Assembly (NCBI RefSeq): GCF_018614415.1
Contig: NZ_JAGGOO010000127.1
Location: 1-50,964, forward strand
Direction: 5' to 3'
From: Streptomyces sp. ISL-12
Lineage (GTDB): Bacteria; Actinomycetota; Actinomycetes; Streptomycetales; Streptomycetaceae
DNA: 50,964 nt
Within the stretch, counting starts at the first letter, position 1. Each line of letters starts with the position of its first letter. Both the position numbers and the translations under genes were made by a program. Shown one piece after another: positions 32,300-42,869 of this stretch. Below the pieces are notes generated by a model. The model ran no database searches. It was not told the DNA's origin and saw only the letters and a program-made list of their open reading frames with translations.

Positions 32300-33367
32300 T
32301 CAGACGGCGTAGTCGCCCACCAGGGCGGCGCCGCTGTCGTGGTCGCCGCGCTCGGTGATCTCGCCGGCCACCCAGGCCTCCACGCCGCGGTCGGCCAGGG
32401 TCGCCAGGGCCACGTCCACGGACTCCTGGGGCACGATCGCCATCATGCCGACGCCCATGTTCAGCGTCTTCTCCAGCTCCAGGCGCTCGACCCGGCCGGT
32501 CCGGCCGACCAGGTCGAAGATCGGGGCCGGGGTCCAGGTGGCGCGGTCGACGGTGGCGTGCAGGCCGTCGGGGATCACGCGGGCCAGGTTGGCGGCGAGT
32601 CCGCCGCCGGTGATGTGGCTGAAGGCGTGCACCTCGGTGGTGCGGGTGAGGGCCAGGCAGTCCAGCGAGTAGATCTTGGTCGGCTCCAGGAGTTCCTCGC
32701 CGAGGGTGCGGCCGAGGTCGTCGTGGTGCGCGTCGAGCGCGAGACCGGCCTCGTTCAGCAGGACGTGCCGGACGAGGGAGTACCCGTTCGAGTGAAGCCC
32801 GGAGGCCGCGAGGGCGACGACCGCGTCACCCGTGCGGATACGGTCCGGACCGAGCAGCCGGTCGGCCTCCACGACGCCCGTACCGGCGCCGGCGACGTCG
32901 AAGTCGTCCGCGCCCAGCAGGCCGGGGTGCTCGGCGGTCTCGCCGCCGACCAGGGCGCAGCCGGCCAGCACACAGCCCTCGGCGATGCCCTTGACGATCG
33001 CGGCGACCCGCTCGGGGTGGACCTTGCCGACGCAGATGTAGTCGGTCATGAACAGCGGCTCGGCGCCGCAGACCACGATGTCGTCCATGACCATGGCGAC
33101 CAGGTCGTGGCCGATGGTGTCGTAGACGCCCAGCCGGCGGGCGATGTCGACCTTGGTGCCGACGCCGTCGGTGGCGGAGGCGAGCAGGGGGCGCTCGTAC
33201 TTCTTGAGGGCGGAGGCGTCGAAGAGGCCGGCGAAACCGCCGAGGCCGCCGAGGACCTCGGGGCGCCGCGTCTTCTTCACCCACTCCTTCATGAGTTCGA
33301 CGGCGCGGTCGCCCGCCTCGATGTCTACGCCCGCGGCCGCGTAGCTGGCACCGGTTGTGTCAGACAT
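32300..33367 (-). CDS. purM: phosphoribosylformylglycinamidine cyclo-ligase (AIR synthetase) PurM
   Basis: A 355-residue enzyme that closes FGAM to AIR using ATP in de novo purine synthesis. Family signatures: YAAAGVDIEAGDRAVELMK, LASATDGVGTKVDIA, AMVMDDIVVCGAEPLFMTDY, GCALVGGETAEHPG and ASGLHSNGYSLVR. The length matches the family. The ATG at 33367 follows purF by 55 bp on the same strand, so purF-purM form one transcript ending in the hairpin above. Confidence 0.97.
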   Translation of the reverse strand: MSDTTGASYAAAGVDIEAGDRAVELMKEWVKKTRRPEVLGGLGGFAGLFDASALKKYERPLLASATDGVGTKVDIARRLGVYDTIGHDLVAMVMDDIVVCGAEPLFMTDYICVGKVHPERVAAIVKGIAEGCVLAGCALVGGETAEHPGLLGADDFDVAGAGTGVVEADRLLGPDRIRTGDAVVALAASGLHSNGYSLVRHVLLNEAGLALDAHHDDLGRTLGEELLEPTKIYSLDCLALTRTTEVHAFSHITGGGLAANLARVIPDGLHATVDRATWTPAPIFDLVGRTGRVERLELEKTLNMGVGMMAIVPQESVDVALATLADRGVEAWVAGEITERGDHDSGAALVGDYAV

Positions 33368-33421
33368 GACGATGAGAACCTCTGACCTTTGTGTCGTACG
33401 GCAGGTAGTGCGGACGGACGG

Positions 33422-34948
33422 CTACGGGCGACGGATGGCGTCGGTGGCGGCCGTACCGGCGGGCCCGGCGGCCAGCTCGGTCTCCAGGAGCTGCTTGCCG
33501 AGCAGCTCGGGGTCGGGAAGCTCCATCGGGTACTCGCCGTCGAAGCAGGCGCGGCACAGGTTCGGCTTGGCGATGGTGGTCGCCTCGATCATGCCGTCGA
33601 TGGAGATGTACGCCAGGGAGTCGGCGCCCATGGAGGTGCCGATCTCCTCGATGGTCATGCCGTTGGCGATCAGCTCGGCGCGGGTGGCGAAGTCGATGCC
33701 GAAGAAGCAGGGCCACTTCACCGGCGGGGAGGAGATCCGGACGTGGACCTCGGCGGCGCCGGCCTCGCGGAGCATGCGGACCAGGGCCCGCTGGGTGTTG
33801 CCGCGGACGATGGAGTCGTCGACGACGACCAGCCGCTTGCCCTTGATGACTTCCTTCAGGGGGTTCAGCTTCAGGCGGATGCCGAGCTGGCGGATGGTCT
33901 GGGACGGCTGGATGAACGTACGGCCGACGTAGGCGTTCTTGACCAGACCGGCGCCGAAGGGGATGCCGGAGGCCTCGGCGTAGCCGATCGCGGCCGGGGT
34001 GCCGGATTCCGGGGTCGCTATGACCAGGTCGGCGTCGGCCGGGGCTTCCTTCGCCAGCTTGCGGCCCATCTCCACGCGGGAGAGGTACACGTTCCGGCCG
34101 GCGATGTCGGTGTCCGGGCGGGCCAGGTAGACGTACTCGAAGACACAGCCCTTGGGCTTCGCTTCCGCGAATCGCGACGAGCGCAGGCCCTTCTCGTCGA
34201 TGGCGACGAACTCGCCGGGCTCGATCTCGCGGACGTAGGAGGCGCCGCAGATGTCCAGGGCGGCGGACTCGGAGGCGACGACCCAGCCGCGCTCCAGGCG
34301 GCCGAGGACCAGCGGGCGGATGCCCTGCGGGTCGCGGGCGGCGTAGAGGGTGTGCTCGTCCATGAAGACGAGGGAGAAGGCGCCGCGGACCTGGGGGAGG
34401 ACCGCGTGGGCGGCCTCCTCGATGGTCAGGGGCTTGCCGTCCTCGTCGGCCTGGGCCGCGAGGAGCGCGGTGAGCAGGTCGGTGTCGTTGGTCGCCGCGA
34501 CGCGCGGGGTGCGGCCCTCCTGCTTGGGCAGGTCGGCGACCATCTCGGCGAGCTGGGCGGTGTTGACGAGGTTGCCGTTGTGGCCGAGCGCGATCGAGCC
34601 GTGGGCCGTGGCCCGGAACGTCGGCTGGGCGTTCTCCCACACGGAGGCGCCGGTGGTCGAGTAGCGGGCGTGTCCGACCGCGATGTGACCCTGGAGCGAA
34701 CCGAGCGAGGTCTCGTCGAAGACCTGGGAGACCAGGCCCATGTCCTTGAAGACGAGGATCTGGGAGCCGTTGCTGACCGCGATTCCCGCGGATTCCTGGC
34801 CCCGATGCTGGAGGGCGTAGAGCCCGAAGTACGTGAGCTTTGCGACCTCTTCGCCCGGAGCCCAGACACCGAAGACGCCGCATGCGTCCTGGGGGCCCTT
34901 CTCGCCGGGAAGCAGATCGTGATTGAGTCGACCGTCACCACGTGGCAC
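33422..34948 (-). CDS. purF: amidophosphoribosyltransferase PurF
   Basis: A 508-residue enzyme for the first committed step of purine synthesis (PRPP plus glutamine to phosphoribosylamine). A 22-residue propeptide precedes the catalytic Cys23 (DACGVFGVW), which becomes the N-terminal nucleophile after processing. LYALQHRGQESAGI and GHNGNLVN mark the glutaminase domain; the PRPP loop is VVVDDSIVRGNT. The GTG at 34948 fits the family N-terminus, although GGAG sits unusually close (2 bases), so initiation may be weak or use another site. It is co-transcribed with purM downstream. Confidence 0.97.
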   Translation of the reverse strand: MPRGDGRLNHDLLPGEKGPQDACGVFGVWAPGEEVAKLTYFGLYALQHRGQESAGIAVSNGSQILVFKDMGLVSQVFDETSLGSLQGHIAVGHARYSTTGASVWENAQPTFRATAHGSIALGHNGNLVNTAQLAEMVADLPKQEGRTPRVAATNDTDLLTALLAAQADEDGKPLTIEEAAHAVLPQVRGAFSLVFMDEHTLYAARDPQGIRPLVLGRLERGWVVASESAALDICGASYVREIEPGEFVAIDEKGLRSSRFAEAKPKGCVFEYVYLARPDTDIAGRNVYLSRVEMGRKLAKEAPADADLVIATPESGTPAAIGYAEASGIPFGAGLVKNAYVGRTFIQPSQTIRQLGIRLKLNPLKEVIKGKRLVVVDDSIVRGNTQRALVRMLREAGAAEVHVRISSPPVKWPCFFGIDFATRAELIANGMTIEEIGTSMGADSLAYISIDGMIEATTIAKPNLCRACFDGEYPMELPDPELLGKQLLETELAAGPAGTAATDAIRRP

Positions 34949-35010
34949 GTCTCCGAGTGTAGGCGAGGTCGGCGGCTGATCCGAATGGGGGATGGTGCGG
35001 GCTCACCGGT

Positions 35011-35808
35011 TCACCGGTCGGCGACGGCCCGGACGGTCGTGCCGTTTGCGCTGGTCAGCGTGAGGGTCTGCTGATCGATTCGATAGTCGATCCGCTGGTC
35101 GAGGAAGCGCGTCAGGCGCTTTTCGGTGTCCATGAGTGAGTCTTCGCACATCATTCGGGTGGTCGTGGGCGCGCCCACGGTGATATGCCCGTCGCGGACC
35201 GTGGCCCGCGCCTGGACGCGGTTGCAGCCGAGGCTGCCGGCGACGGTGAGGGTGTCGCCGGCGGACCGGTCGAAGGTGAGGTGCGCGCGGCCGTCCGTGC
35301 CGGGGTCGGTGACCTTCCACTGGGTGCCGTACAGCGCGGCGTCCTGCTGTTCGCTGAGCCGGACGGTGTCGCCGTCGGCGGTGGTGAGGGTCAGCCGGTC
35401 GCCGTCCACCTCGGTGGTGAGGGGGCCGGCGGTGAGGGCGCGGGCGAGGGACTTCTCCACGTCCACGGGCCGGTCCACGCAGGCGATCTCGGTCGACCGG
35501 GCGTCGCTGAGCCGGACCCGGTCGCCGTCGACGGACGCCTTGGCGTGGAAGTCGTTGCAGCCGTAGCTGCCCTCCGCCGTGCCGTCGGCGGTGATGGTCA
35601 GGTGGGCGCCGTCCGGGACGGTGTGTTTCTCGCCGTCGGCGGTGACGCTGTCGACGCTCCAGTGGACGCCGGTCACGGGCCGGGCGTCGCCGCCCGCCGA
35701 GCCGCTGCCGCCGCCGTCGCCGTCCGTCCGTTCGGTGCCGCAGGCCGCCGCGAGCGGGACGAGCGCGGCGACGGCCACCGTCATGATCGTGCGCTTCTGC
35801 CTGTACAT
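35011..35808 (-). CDS. META-domain lipoprotein (two HslJ-like domains)
   Basis: A 265-residue secreted lipoprotein. The signal peptide ends at LAAACG (lipobox Cys about residue 23). Two META/HslJ-like domains follow: the first includes LTITADGTAEGSYGCNDFHA, the second SLGCNRVQARATVRDGHI; each has the GCN motif and a second Cys (IACVD, MMCED) of the family. HslJ relatives are linked to stress and antibiotic tolerance, but the exact role is unknown. The start at 35808 gives an N-region with basic residues; an ATG 8 codons later is also possible. It lies 62 bp upstream of purF on the same strand and 36 bp after the next gene. Confidence 0.88.
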   Translation of the reverse strand: MYRQKRTIMTVAVAALVPLAAACGTERTDGDGGGSGSAGGDARPVTGVHWSVDSVTADGEKHTVPDGAHLTITADGTAEGSYGCNDFHAKASVDGDRVRLSDARSTEIACVDRPVDVEKSLARALTAGPLTTEVDGDRLTLTTADGDTVRLSEQQDAALYGTQWKVTDPGTDGRAHLTFDRSAGDTLTVAGSLGCNRVQARATVRDGHITVGAPTTTRMMCEDSLMDTEKRLTRFLDQRIDYRIDQQTLTLTSANGTTVRAVADR

Positions 35809-35844
35809 GCCGATTCGACGGGCGTGCGGAGGAACCGGTTCCCG

Positions 35845-36645
35845 TCAGCTGAGGATCGGCAGCAGACCGCCTAGGTCGGCCCGCTCCCCGCTGGCGCTGA
35901 CCTTGGCACCGGCGACCGCGTCCGCCCAGGTCAGCCGCCCGGTGGCGAGCCGGAGCCAGGTGAGCGGGTCGGTCTCGACGACGTTGGGCGGGGTGCCCCG
36001 GGTGTGCCGGGGACCCTCGACGCACTGCACGACGGCGTACGGCGGGATCCGCACCTCGGTGGCCCCGCCGGGCGCCTTCACGGCGAGCGCGTCGACCAGC
36101 AGCCGGGTGGCGGCGGCCAGCGCCTGCCGGTCGCAGGGGACGTCGAGGCCGGGCACGGCGGCGTTGAGGTCGTCGGTGTGGACGACCAGTTCGACGGTAC
36201 GGGTGACCATGTAGTCGTCGAGCGGCAGGGCGCCTGCGTTGGTCTCCAGCAGCCGGGCGCCGGGGTGCTCCCCGAGCAGGGTGCGCAGGCTGCCCTCGAC
36301 GCCGGCGAGGTAGGCGTCGAGGTCGGGGTGGTCGGCGGCGAGCTTCCGGGTGAAGTCGGCGATCGCCGCCGCCTTGCCGCCGGTGGCGAACGCCCACTCG
36401 GTCACCTGGACGTCCTGCCGGGGCGGGGCCGGCCGGTCCAGGGCGCGGTGCACGGCGGTGACCGCCATGCCGATGTGCGCCACCAGCTCCCGTACGGTCC
36501 AGTCCCCGAGCCGGGTCGGCAGGGCGAGCTGCTCGGGGGTGAGGGCGTGGACGGCTTCCCGTACGTTGCCCAGCTGGGCGAGGACGGCGTCGCGGGTCTT
36601 GACGGGGTCGTAGGCGCGGGGGCGTTTCCTGGGGGGCGTCGGCAT
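35845..36645 (-). CDS. DinB-like (maleylpyruvate isomerase family) / sterol-carrier domain protein
   Basis: A 266-residue protein. The N-terminal 150 residues form a mycothiol-dependent-enzyme-like four-helix bundle: LGDWTVRELVAHIGMAVTAV contains the metal-ligand His, with further His in VVHTDDL. The C-terminal part (EGPRHTRGTPPNVVETDPLTW then LATGRLTWADA) is an SCP2-like sterol-carrier domain. Such proteins are numerous in actinobacteria and probably act in mycothiol-dependent chemistry. The ATG at 36645 begins MPTPPRKRPRAYDP. A 24-bp repeat array lies just upstream of its start. Substrate unknown. Confidence 0.88.
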   Translation of the reverse strand: MPTPPRKRPRAYDPVKTRDAVLAQLGNVREAVHALTPEQLALPTRLGDWTVRELVAHIGMAVTAVHRALDRPAPPRQDVQVTEWAFATGGKAAAIADFTRKLAADHPDLDAYLAGVEGSLRTLLGEHPGARLLETNAGALPLDDYMVTRTVELVVHTDDLNAAVPGLDVPCDRQALAAATRLLVDALAVKAPGGATEVRIPPYAVVQCVEGPRHTRGTPPNVVETDPLTWLRLATGRLTWADAVAGAKVSASGERADLGGLLPILS

Positions 36646-36654
36646 GGGGGTGAG

Positions 36655-36757
36655 CCTATGCGCGTCCGTACGGGGTGGCCTATGCGCGCCCGTACGGGGT
36701 GGCCTATGCGCGCCCGTAAGGGGTGGCCTATGCGCGCCCGTACGGGGTGGCCTATGG
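36655..36757. repeat. 24-bp tandem repeat, four copies plus a partial
   Basis: Units begin at 36655, 36679, 36703 and 36727 and differ by one base each at most, with a 7-base partial copy at 36751. Each unit contains a CCCGTACGGG-type 10-bp palindrome (one copy mutated). The array separates the caspase stop (36752) from the next gene start (36645) and overlaps the caspase stop codon region. Confidence 0.95.
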
Positions 36758-38773
36758 CTTCAGGCGCAGGGCGAGCGAGTAGAGGCGGGTGATCTGGTCG
36801 CCGCTGCCGTTGTCGTCGGAGATCAGGTACAGCGGGCGCCAGCCCTTGTACTCGCCGCTGGTCCACTCCTTGCCGACGGTCATGCCCTCGACGTTGTCGA
36901 CCAGCGGGTTGGCGGGGTTGGAGCCGGGGGTGGCGACCGCGCCGGGGCCGCCGGCCGGGCAGGCGGCCAGGGAGAGGACCGGGGTCTCCTCGGCGAAGAC
37001 GTCCGCGGGGACGTCGTAGAGGGAGTCCGTCTCGCTGACGTCGCGGGCGCCGTCGAGGGAGACCTGGACGACGCGGATGGAGGTGCCGAGGCCGGAGGTG
37101 TACTCGCGCTCCAGGGCGAGGAGCCCGCCCTCGTTGTCGAGGGCCACCAGCTCCACCAGGTTCATGCCGTCGCCGGCGAGGTAGACGTACTGCTCGTCCG
37201 GCTCGTAGCTGCCGCCGGGTTCGCCCGTGTAGCGCTGGATGCGGATCAGGGGCCGGCCGCGCTGGTCGCCGTCGGCGGCCAGGGGGGCCTCCCAGCCGGC
37301 GTAGAGGTGGCGGCCGTCCGGGGAGAGGGCGAGGGACTCGATGCTGCGGCCGGTCTGGGCGCTGCCCTTGGGCCAGTACCGCAGGTGCCCGGGGATGGGG
37401 AAGTCCTCGCCGAGCTGTCGTCCGGTGGCGATGTCGAAGCGGCGGATCGCCGGGCCGGTCTCGGCGGCGACCAGGACCGTCCGGCCGCCCTCTTCGATGA
37501 CGAGGCCCTCGCCGTCGTACCAGCCGGGGAACTCCGTGCCGTCCGCGTGGCGCAGGGTGCGCGCGGTGTCGGCGACGGGGTTCAGGTCGAAGGGGGTGCC
37601 GAGGCGGAGCGGGAAGAGCAGGCCGGGCATGTTGTCGGCGAGCGCGAGCGCCTCGACGCCGTTCTCCCCTTCGGAGACGAGGGAGAGGGCGGAGAGGCCC
37701 TTGATCTCCTCGTAGTCGACGTTCTTCTTGTCCAGTGCGTCGGAGTGGTCCAGGAGGACCGCGCGGGGCGCCTCGGCGTCGGCGGGGTGGCCGCCGCAGA
37801 CGCCGGTCGCGGGCGCGGGGTGCGCGGCGTGCCACCAGTCGACGGCGCCGGGCAGGACCAGGCCCGCGACCAGACCGGCCGCCGCGGCGGCCAGCGCCAG
37901 GACGGTGATGCCGGTGCGGCTGCGGGGCGGCGCGGCGGCGGGGCCGGGCGGCGGGGTCAGGGGCGGCAGCACCGCCACGTTGCGGACGAAGGCCAGCCCG
38001 CCGACGCCGTTGCGGTCCTCGTCCTGCGGTTCCTGCGGGACCACGGGCTTCATGTCCGCGATGCGCTGCCTGACCGCCTCGAAGAGCGCGTGCAGGCCCA
38101 GCATCTCGGGGCCGTCCGGCAGTCCCTTCCGCAGGACGTCCACGAGCGCGCCGGTGAAGACCGTGCAGCGCTCGGGGTCGGGGGCGTGCGAGGGGCGGTC
38201 CTTGGCGGCGGAGGTCATGACGTACGAGCCCTCGACGCCGCGCAGCGTCCGCAGCGCCATCTCGCCGCCCTGTTCGCCGCGGTCGGTGCCGGCCATCTCG
38301 GTGAGCACCCGGCCGCTGAAGCAGCAGTCGAGGATCAGTACGCGGCGCCGCGCGGGCCCGGTGCCGTGGATGGCCCGGCGTACGTCGCCGGAGCGCACGC
38401 AGGTGTCCGGCCAGTCCTCCAGCGACCCGGGCAGGGTGAGCAGGAGCTGCTGCCCGTCGTGGCGGTCGAGCAGGCCGTGGCCCGCGTAGTACACGATCAG
38501 CGTGTCCTCGGTGAGGTCCGCCGCCTCGCGGATCGGGCCGACCAGGCCGGCCGGCGTCGTCGGGTTGGCGACCGTGAAGATCCGCTCCTCGGGGATGCCC
38601 CAGATCTCGGGATCGGCGAGCGCGGCCCGCAGCTCGACGAGGTTGTGGCGGACGCTGCGCAGGGGGTCGAGGTGCGTGTAGTCGTCCACGCCGATCAGCA
38701 CGCAGGCGGAACGGGCGGGGTCGATCCGGGCCGGGGAGGCGACGGTGGCCTCCGTGCCGCCGTGCACGGTCAT
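36752..38773 (-). CDS. caspase-family protease with transmembrane segment and beta-propeller-like C-terminus
   Basis: A 673-residue protein. The N-terminal caspase/peptidase C14 domain has the catalytic His in YYAGHGL (about 99) and Cys in LDCCFSG (about 151), after the CVLIGVDDY strand. A single transmembrane helix spans about 289-311, followed by an extracytoplasmic region of about 360 residues resembling esterase-like phytase/beta-propeller proteins (SLALSPDGRHLYAGWE; NVEGMTVG). The ATG overlaps the stop of the EACC1 gene (ATGA), so the two are translated together. EACC-caspase pairs have been predicted as actinobacterial conflict or programmed-death systems. The trigger and target are unknown. 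Confidence 0.9.
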   Translation of the reverse strand: MTVHGGTEATVASPARIDPARSACVLIGVDDYTHLDPLRSVRHNLVELRAALADPEIWGIPEERIFTVANPTTPAGLVGPIREAADLTEDTLIVYYAGHGLLDRHDGQQLLLTLPGSLEDWPDTCVRSGDVRRAIHGTGPARRRVLILDCCFSGRVLTEMAGTDRGEQGGEMALRTLRGVEGSYVMTSAAKDRPSHAPDPERCTVFTGALVDVLRKGLPDGPEMLGLHALFEAVRQRIADMKPVVPQEPQDEDRNGVGGLAFVRNVAVLPPLTPPPGPAAAPPRSRTGITVLALAAAAAGLVAGLVLPGAVDWWHAAHPAPATGVCGGHPADAEAPRAVLLDHSDALDKKNVDYEEIKGLSALSLVSEGENGVEALALADNMPGLLFPLRLGTPFDLNPVADTARTLRHADGTEFPGWYDGEGLVIEEGGRTVLVAAETGPAIRRFDIATGRQLGEDFPIPGHLRYWPKGSAQTGRSIESLALSPDGRHLYAGWEAPLAADGDQRGRPLIRIQRYTGEPGGSYEPDEQYVYLAGDGMNLVELVALDNEGGLLALEREYTSGLGTSIRVVQVSLDGARDVSETDSLYDVPADVFAEETPVLSLAACPAGGPGAVATPGSNPANPLVDNVEGMTVGKEWTSGEYKGWRPLYLISDDNGSGDQITRLYSLALRLKP

Positions 38774-39132
38774 GCCGGTGTCTCCCCCGCGTCGTCCGGG
38801 GTCTCGCCGCGCAGCCTGCGCAGCAGCTCCTCGGCCTCGGCGGGGTCCGCGCCGACGACCTGGACCGTGACCTGGGGCGTCCGGCCGCGCCGGCTCTGCC
38901 GCCAGGCCAGGTACGACAGGGGCAGTTGCAGTACGCCGGCCGCGGTGGAGATCGCCGCGAGGATCACCTCGAGTTCCGGGCTCATCCGTCCGGGGCGGTC
39001 GGCGACGACCGGTTCCAGTTCGACGTGCCCGCGCAGTGCCCTGTCGTCCGTGAGCCAGCCGAGCAGCGAACGGAGTTCCTCTTCCCGCCCCGGCCCGTCC
39101 GCCTCGAACCTGATCCGCAACTGCTCACCCAT
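38770..39132 (-). CDS. EACC1 family protein (effector-associated constant component)
   Basis: A 120-residue protein. The N-terminal LRIRFEADG segment, the LRSLLGWLTDDRALRGHVEL stretch, a hydrophobic helix (EVILAAISTAAGVLQLPLSYL) and the VTVQVVGAD strand match EACC1, a small protein that comparative genomics places next to variable effectors (caspases, trypsins, others). It is thought to link signal sensing to the effector. The ATG at 39132 has GGGGAC upstream; a start at 39183 is less likely. Its last codons overlap the caspase ATG by 4 bp. Confidence 0.85.
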   Translation of the reverse strand: MGEQLRIRFEADGPGREEELRSLLGWLTDDRALRGHVELEPVVADRPGRMSPELEVILAAISTAAGVLQLPLSYLAWRQSRRGRTPQVTVQVVGADPAEAEELLRRLRGETPDDAGETPA

Positions 39133-39293
39133 CGGTCCCCACCCAGGTGTCCCCGTCGCACGTACGCCTTCAGGTTGGCACAACCACCGTGCCCGTCAGG
39201 ACGGTTCAGGAAACCCGGGCGGCACAGATGACACCGGGCCGCCGCCCGGACACACGTGGGTGCCCGCGGCGACGGCCCGGACGGCCGGGGCCG

Positions 39294-41548
<2,255 letters not shown>

Positions 41549-41552
<4 letters not shown>

Positions 41553-42253
41553 GCGTTGACCAGCTTCTTGAGGATCGAGGTGAAGAACGGGAGGCCGTCG
41601 GTGCGGCCGGTGCCGATCAGCGGCTCGACGGCGTGCTCGGGGTGCGGCATGAGGCCGACGACGTTGCCCGCCGCGTTGGTGATGCCGGCGATGTCGTTGA
41701 GCGAGCCGTTGGGGTTGCCGCATCCATCAGCGGCTTCGCCGCGGACCACGTAACGGAACGCGACGCGGCCCTCGGCCTCCAGCTCGTCCAGCGTGCGCTG
41801 GTCGGCGACGTAGCGGCCGTCCATGTTCTTCAGCGGGATGTGGATCTCCTGGCCGGCGGTGTAGTCGCTGGTCCAGGAGGTCGCGGCGTTCTCCACCCGC
41901 AGCTTCTGGTCACGGCAGATGAAGTGCAGGTGGTCGTTGCCGAGCATGCCGCCGGGCAGCAGGTGGGCCTCGGTGAGGATCTGGAAGCCGTTGCAGATGC
42001 CGAGCACCGGCAGACCCGCCTTGGCCTGGTCGATGACCGTGTCCATCACCGGCGAGAAACGGGCGATGGCCCCGGCGCGCAGGTAGTCGCCGTAGGAGAA
42101 ACCGCCGCACAGCACCACGGCGTCGACCTGCTTGAGGTCCTTGTCCTTGTGCCAGAGCGCCACCGGCTCGGCGCCCGCGACCCGGATCGCACGCTGCGTG
42201 TCCCGGTCGTCGAGGCTGCCGGGGAAAGTGACGACGCCGATCCGAGCGGTCAC
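41549..42253 (-). CDS. purQ: FGAM synthase glutaminase subunit PurQ
   Basis: A 234-residue class I glutamine amidotransferase supplying ammonia to PurL. The nucleophile Cys is in VLGICNGFQIL, and the His-Glu pair in MPHPEHAVEP; the N-terminus is IGVVTFPGSLDDRD. The GTG at 42253 overlaps the stop of purS. Compared with the usual Streptomyces sequence as I recall it, about 8 extra residues (VRGEAADG area) lie between RVAFRY and NPNGS; the inserted DNA contains a small hairpin (41730-41742). The reading frame is intact, so the enzyme is probably active. Confidence 0.96.
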
Positions 42254-42522
42254 TTCGCGACTCCCGCCGCTTCCGCCGCTTCCTCGACCCGGACGGTGAA
42301 GTCCTCGATCACGGTGTTGGCGAGGAAGGATTCCGCAAGATCGTGGATGCGGGCGAGGGCGGCCTCGTCGAGGGGCCCGTCAACTTCCAGTTCGAAACGC
42401 TTTCCCTGACGGACGTCCGAGATCCCTTCGAAACCCAGCCGCGGCAGTGCGCGCTGCACCGCCTGGCCCTGGGGGTCGAGGATCTCCGGCTTGAGCATGA
42501 CGTCGACTACGACGCGTGCCAC
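42250..42522 (-). CDS. purS: FGAM synthase small subunit PurS
   Basis: A 90-residue structural subunit that bridges PurL and PurQ. The family pattern VVVDVMLKPEILDPQGQAVQ, LGFEGISDVRQGKRFEL and FLANTVIEDFTV is clear. The GTG at 42522 has GGGAG 5 bases upstream; a GTG two codons earlier (42528) would lie too close to that site. It leads the overlapping purS-purQ-purL operon. The divergent intergenic region to lsrL is AT-rich and carries paired palindromes. Confidence 0.95.
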   Translation of the reverse strand: MARVVVDVMLKPEILDPQGQAVQRALPRLGFEGISDVRQGKRFELEVDGPLDEAALARIHDLAESFLANTVIEDFTVRVEEAAEAAGVAK

Positions 42523-42588
42523 TGGCACTCCCGGTGTGTGGTGCTGAGCAGGTTCCTTCAGACTACCTGGTCAAAGCCGCCGAAATTT

Positions 42589-42616
42589 CTACGCGGGTAG
42601 AGTTGTAGGAAACTAC
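42589..42616. promoter_or_regulatory. paired CTAC/GTAG palindromes in the purS upstream region
   Basis: Two 12-bp inverted repeats with 4-base centres, CTAC-N4-GTAG (42589-42600) and GTAG-N4-CTAC (42605-42616), are 4 bp apart. They lie about 67-94 bp upstream of the purS start and 40 bp upstream of the small ORF. A regulatory site is plausible; the binding protein is unknown. Confidence 0.4.
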
Positions 42617-42654
42617 GTGAGCCCTGTCACGATTGCGTATCTGGGGAGGGTCAC

Positions 42655-42765
42655 ATGAAAAGCTTCGGGAAAGATCGCGCGGTACGTCCGGATGTCTATT
42701 GCGCGACGGACACGCGGAGAGATTTAGTCGGGCTTCACAATGCAATGCGGGCACTGTACAAATGA
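42655..42765 (+). CDS. small ORF (36 residues) upstream of lsrL
   Basis: A short gene with a near-perfect ribosome binding site (GGGGAGGG, about 4-5 bases before ATG). The product, MKSFGKDRAV followed by RPDVYCATDT and a helix ending MRALYK, is basic and has one Cys; I recognise no family. It lies on the plus strand 104 bp ahead of lsrL in unusually AT-rich DNA. It may be a leader peptide or an independent small protein. Confidence 0.5.
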   Translation: MKSFGKDRAVRPDVYCATDTRRDLVGLHNAMRALYK

Positions 42766-42869
42766 AATGTCATTAGCCGATACTTTGCCCAATTACTGGC
42801 GAACAGTCGGCATCTCCGCGACGTCCTGGCACGTCGGTGCAGAGATGCCGCACGAAGGGACCGATATTC

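Noticed and set aside
36655..36757. CRISPR or integron-like interpretation of the 24-bp repeats.
   Set aside because: The units are directly adjacent without spacers; a simple tandem repeat explains them.
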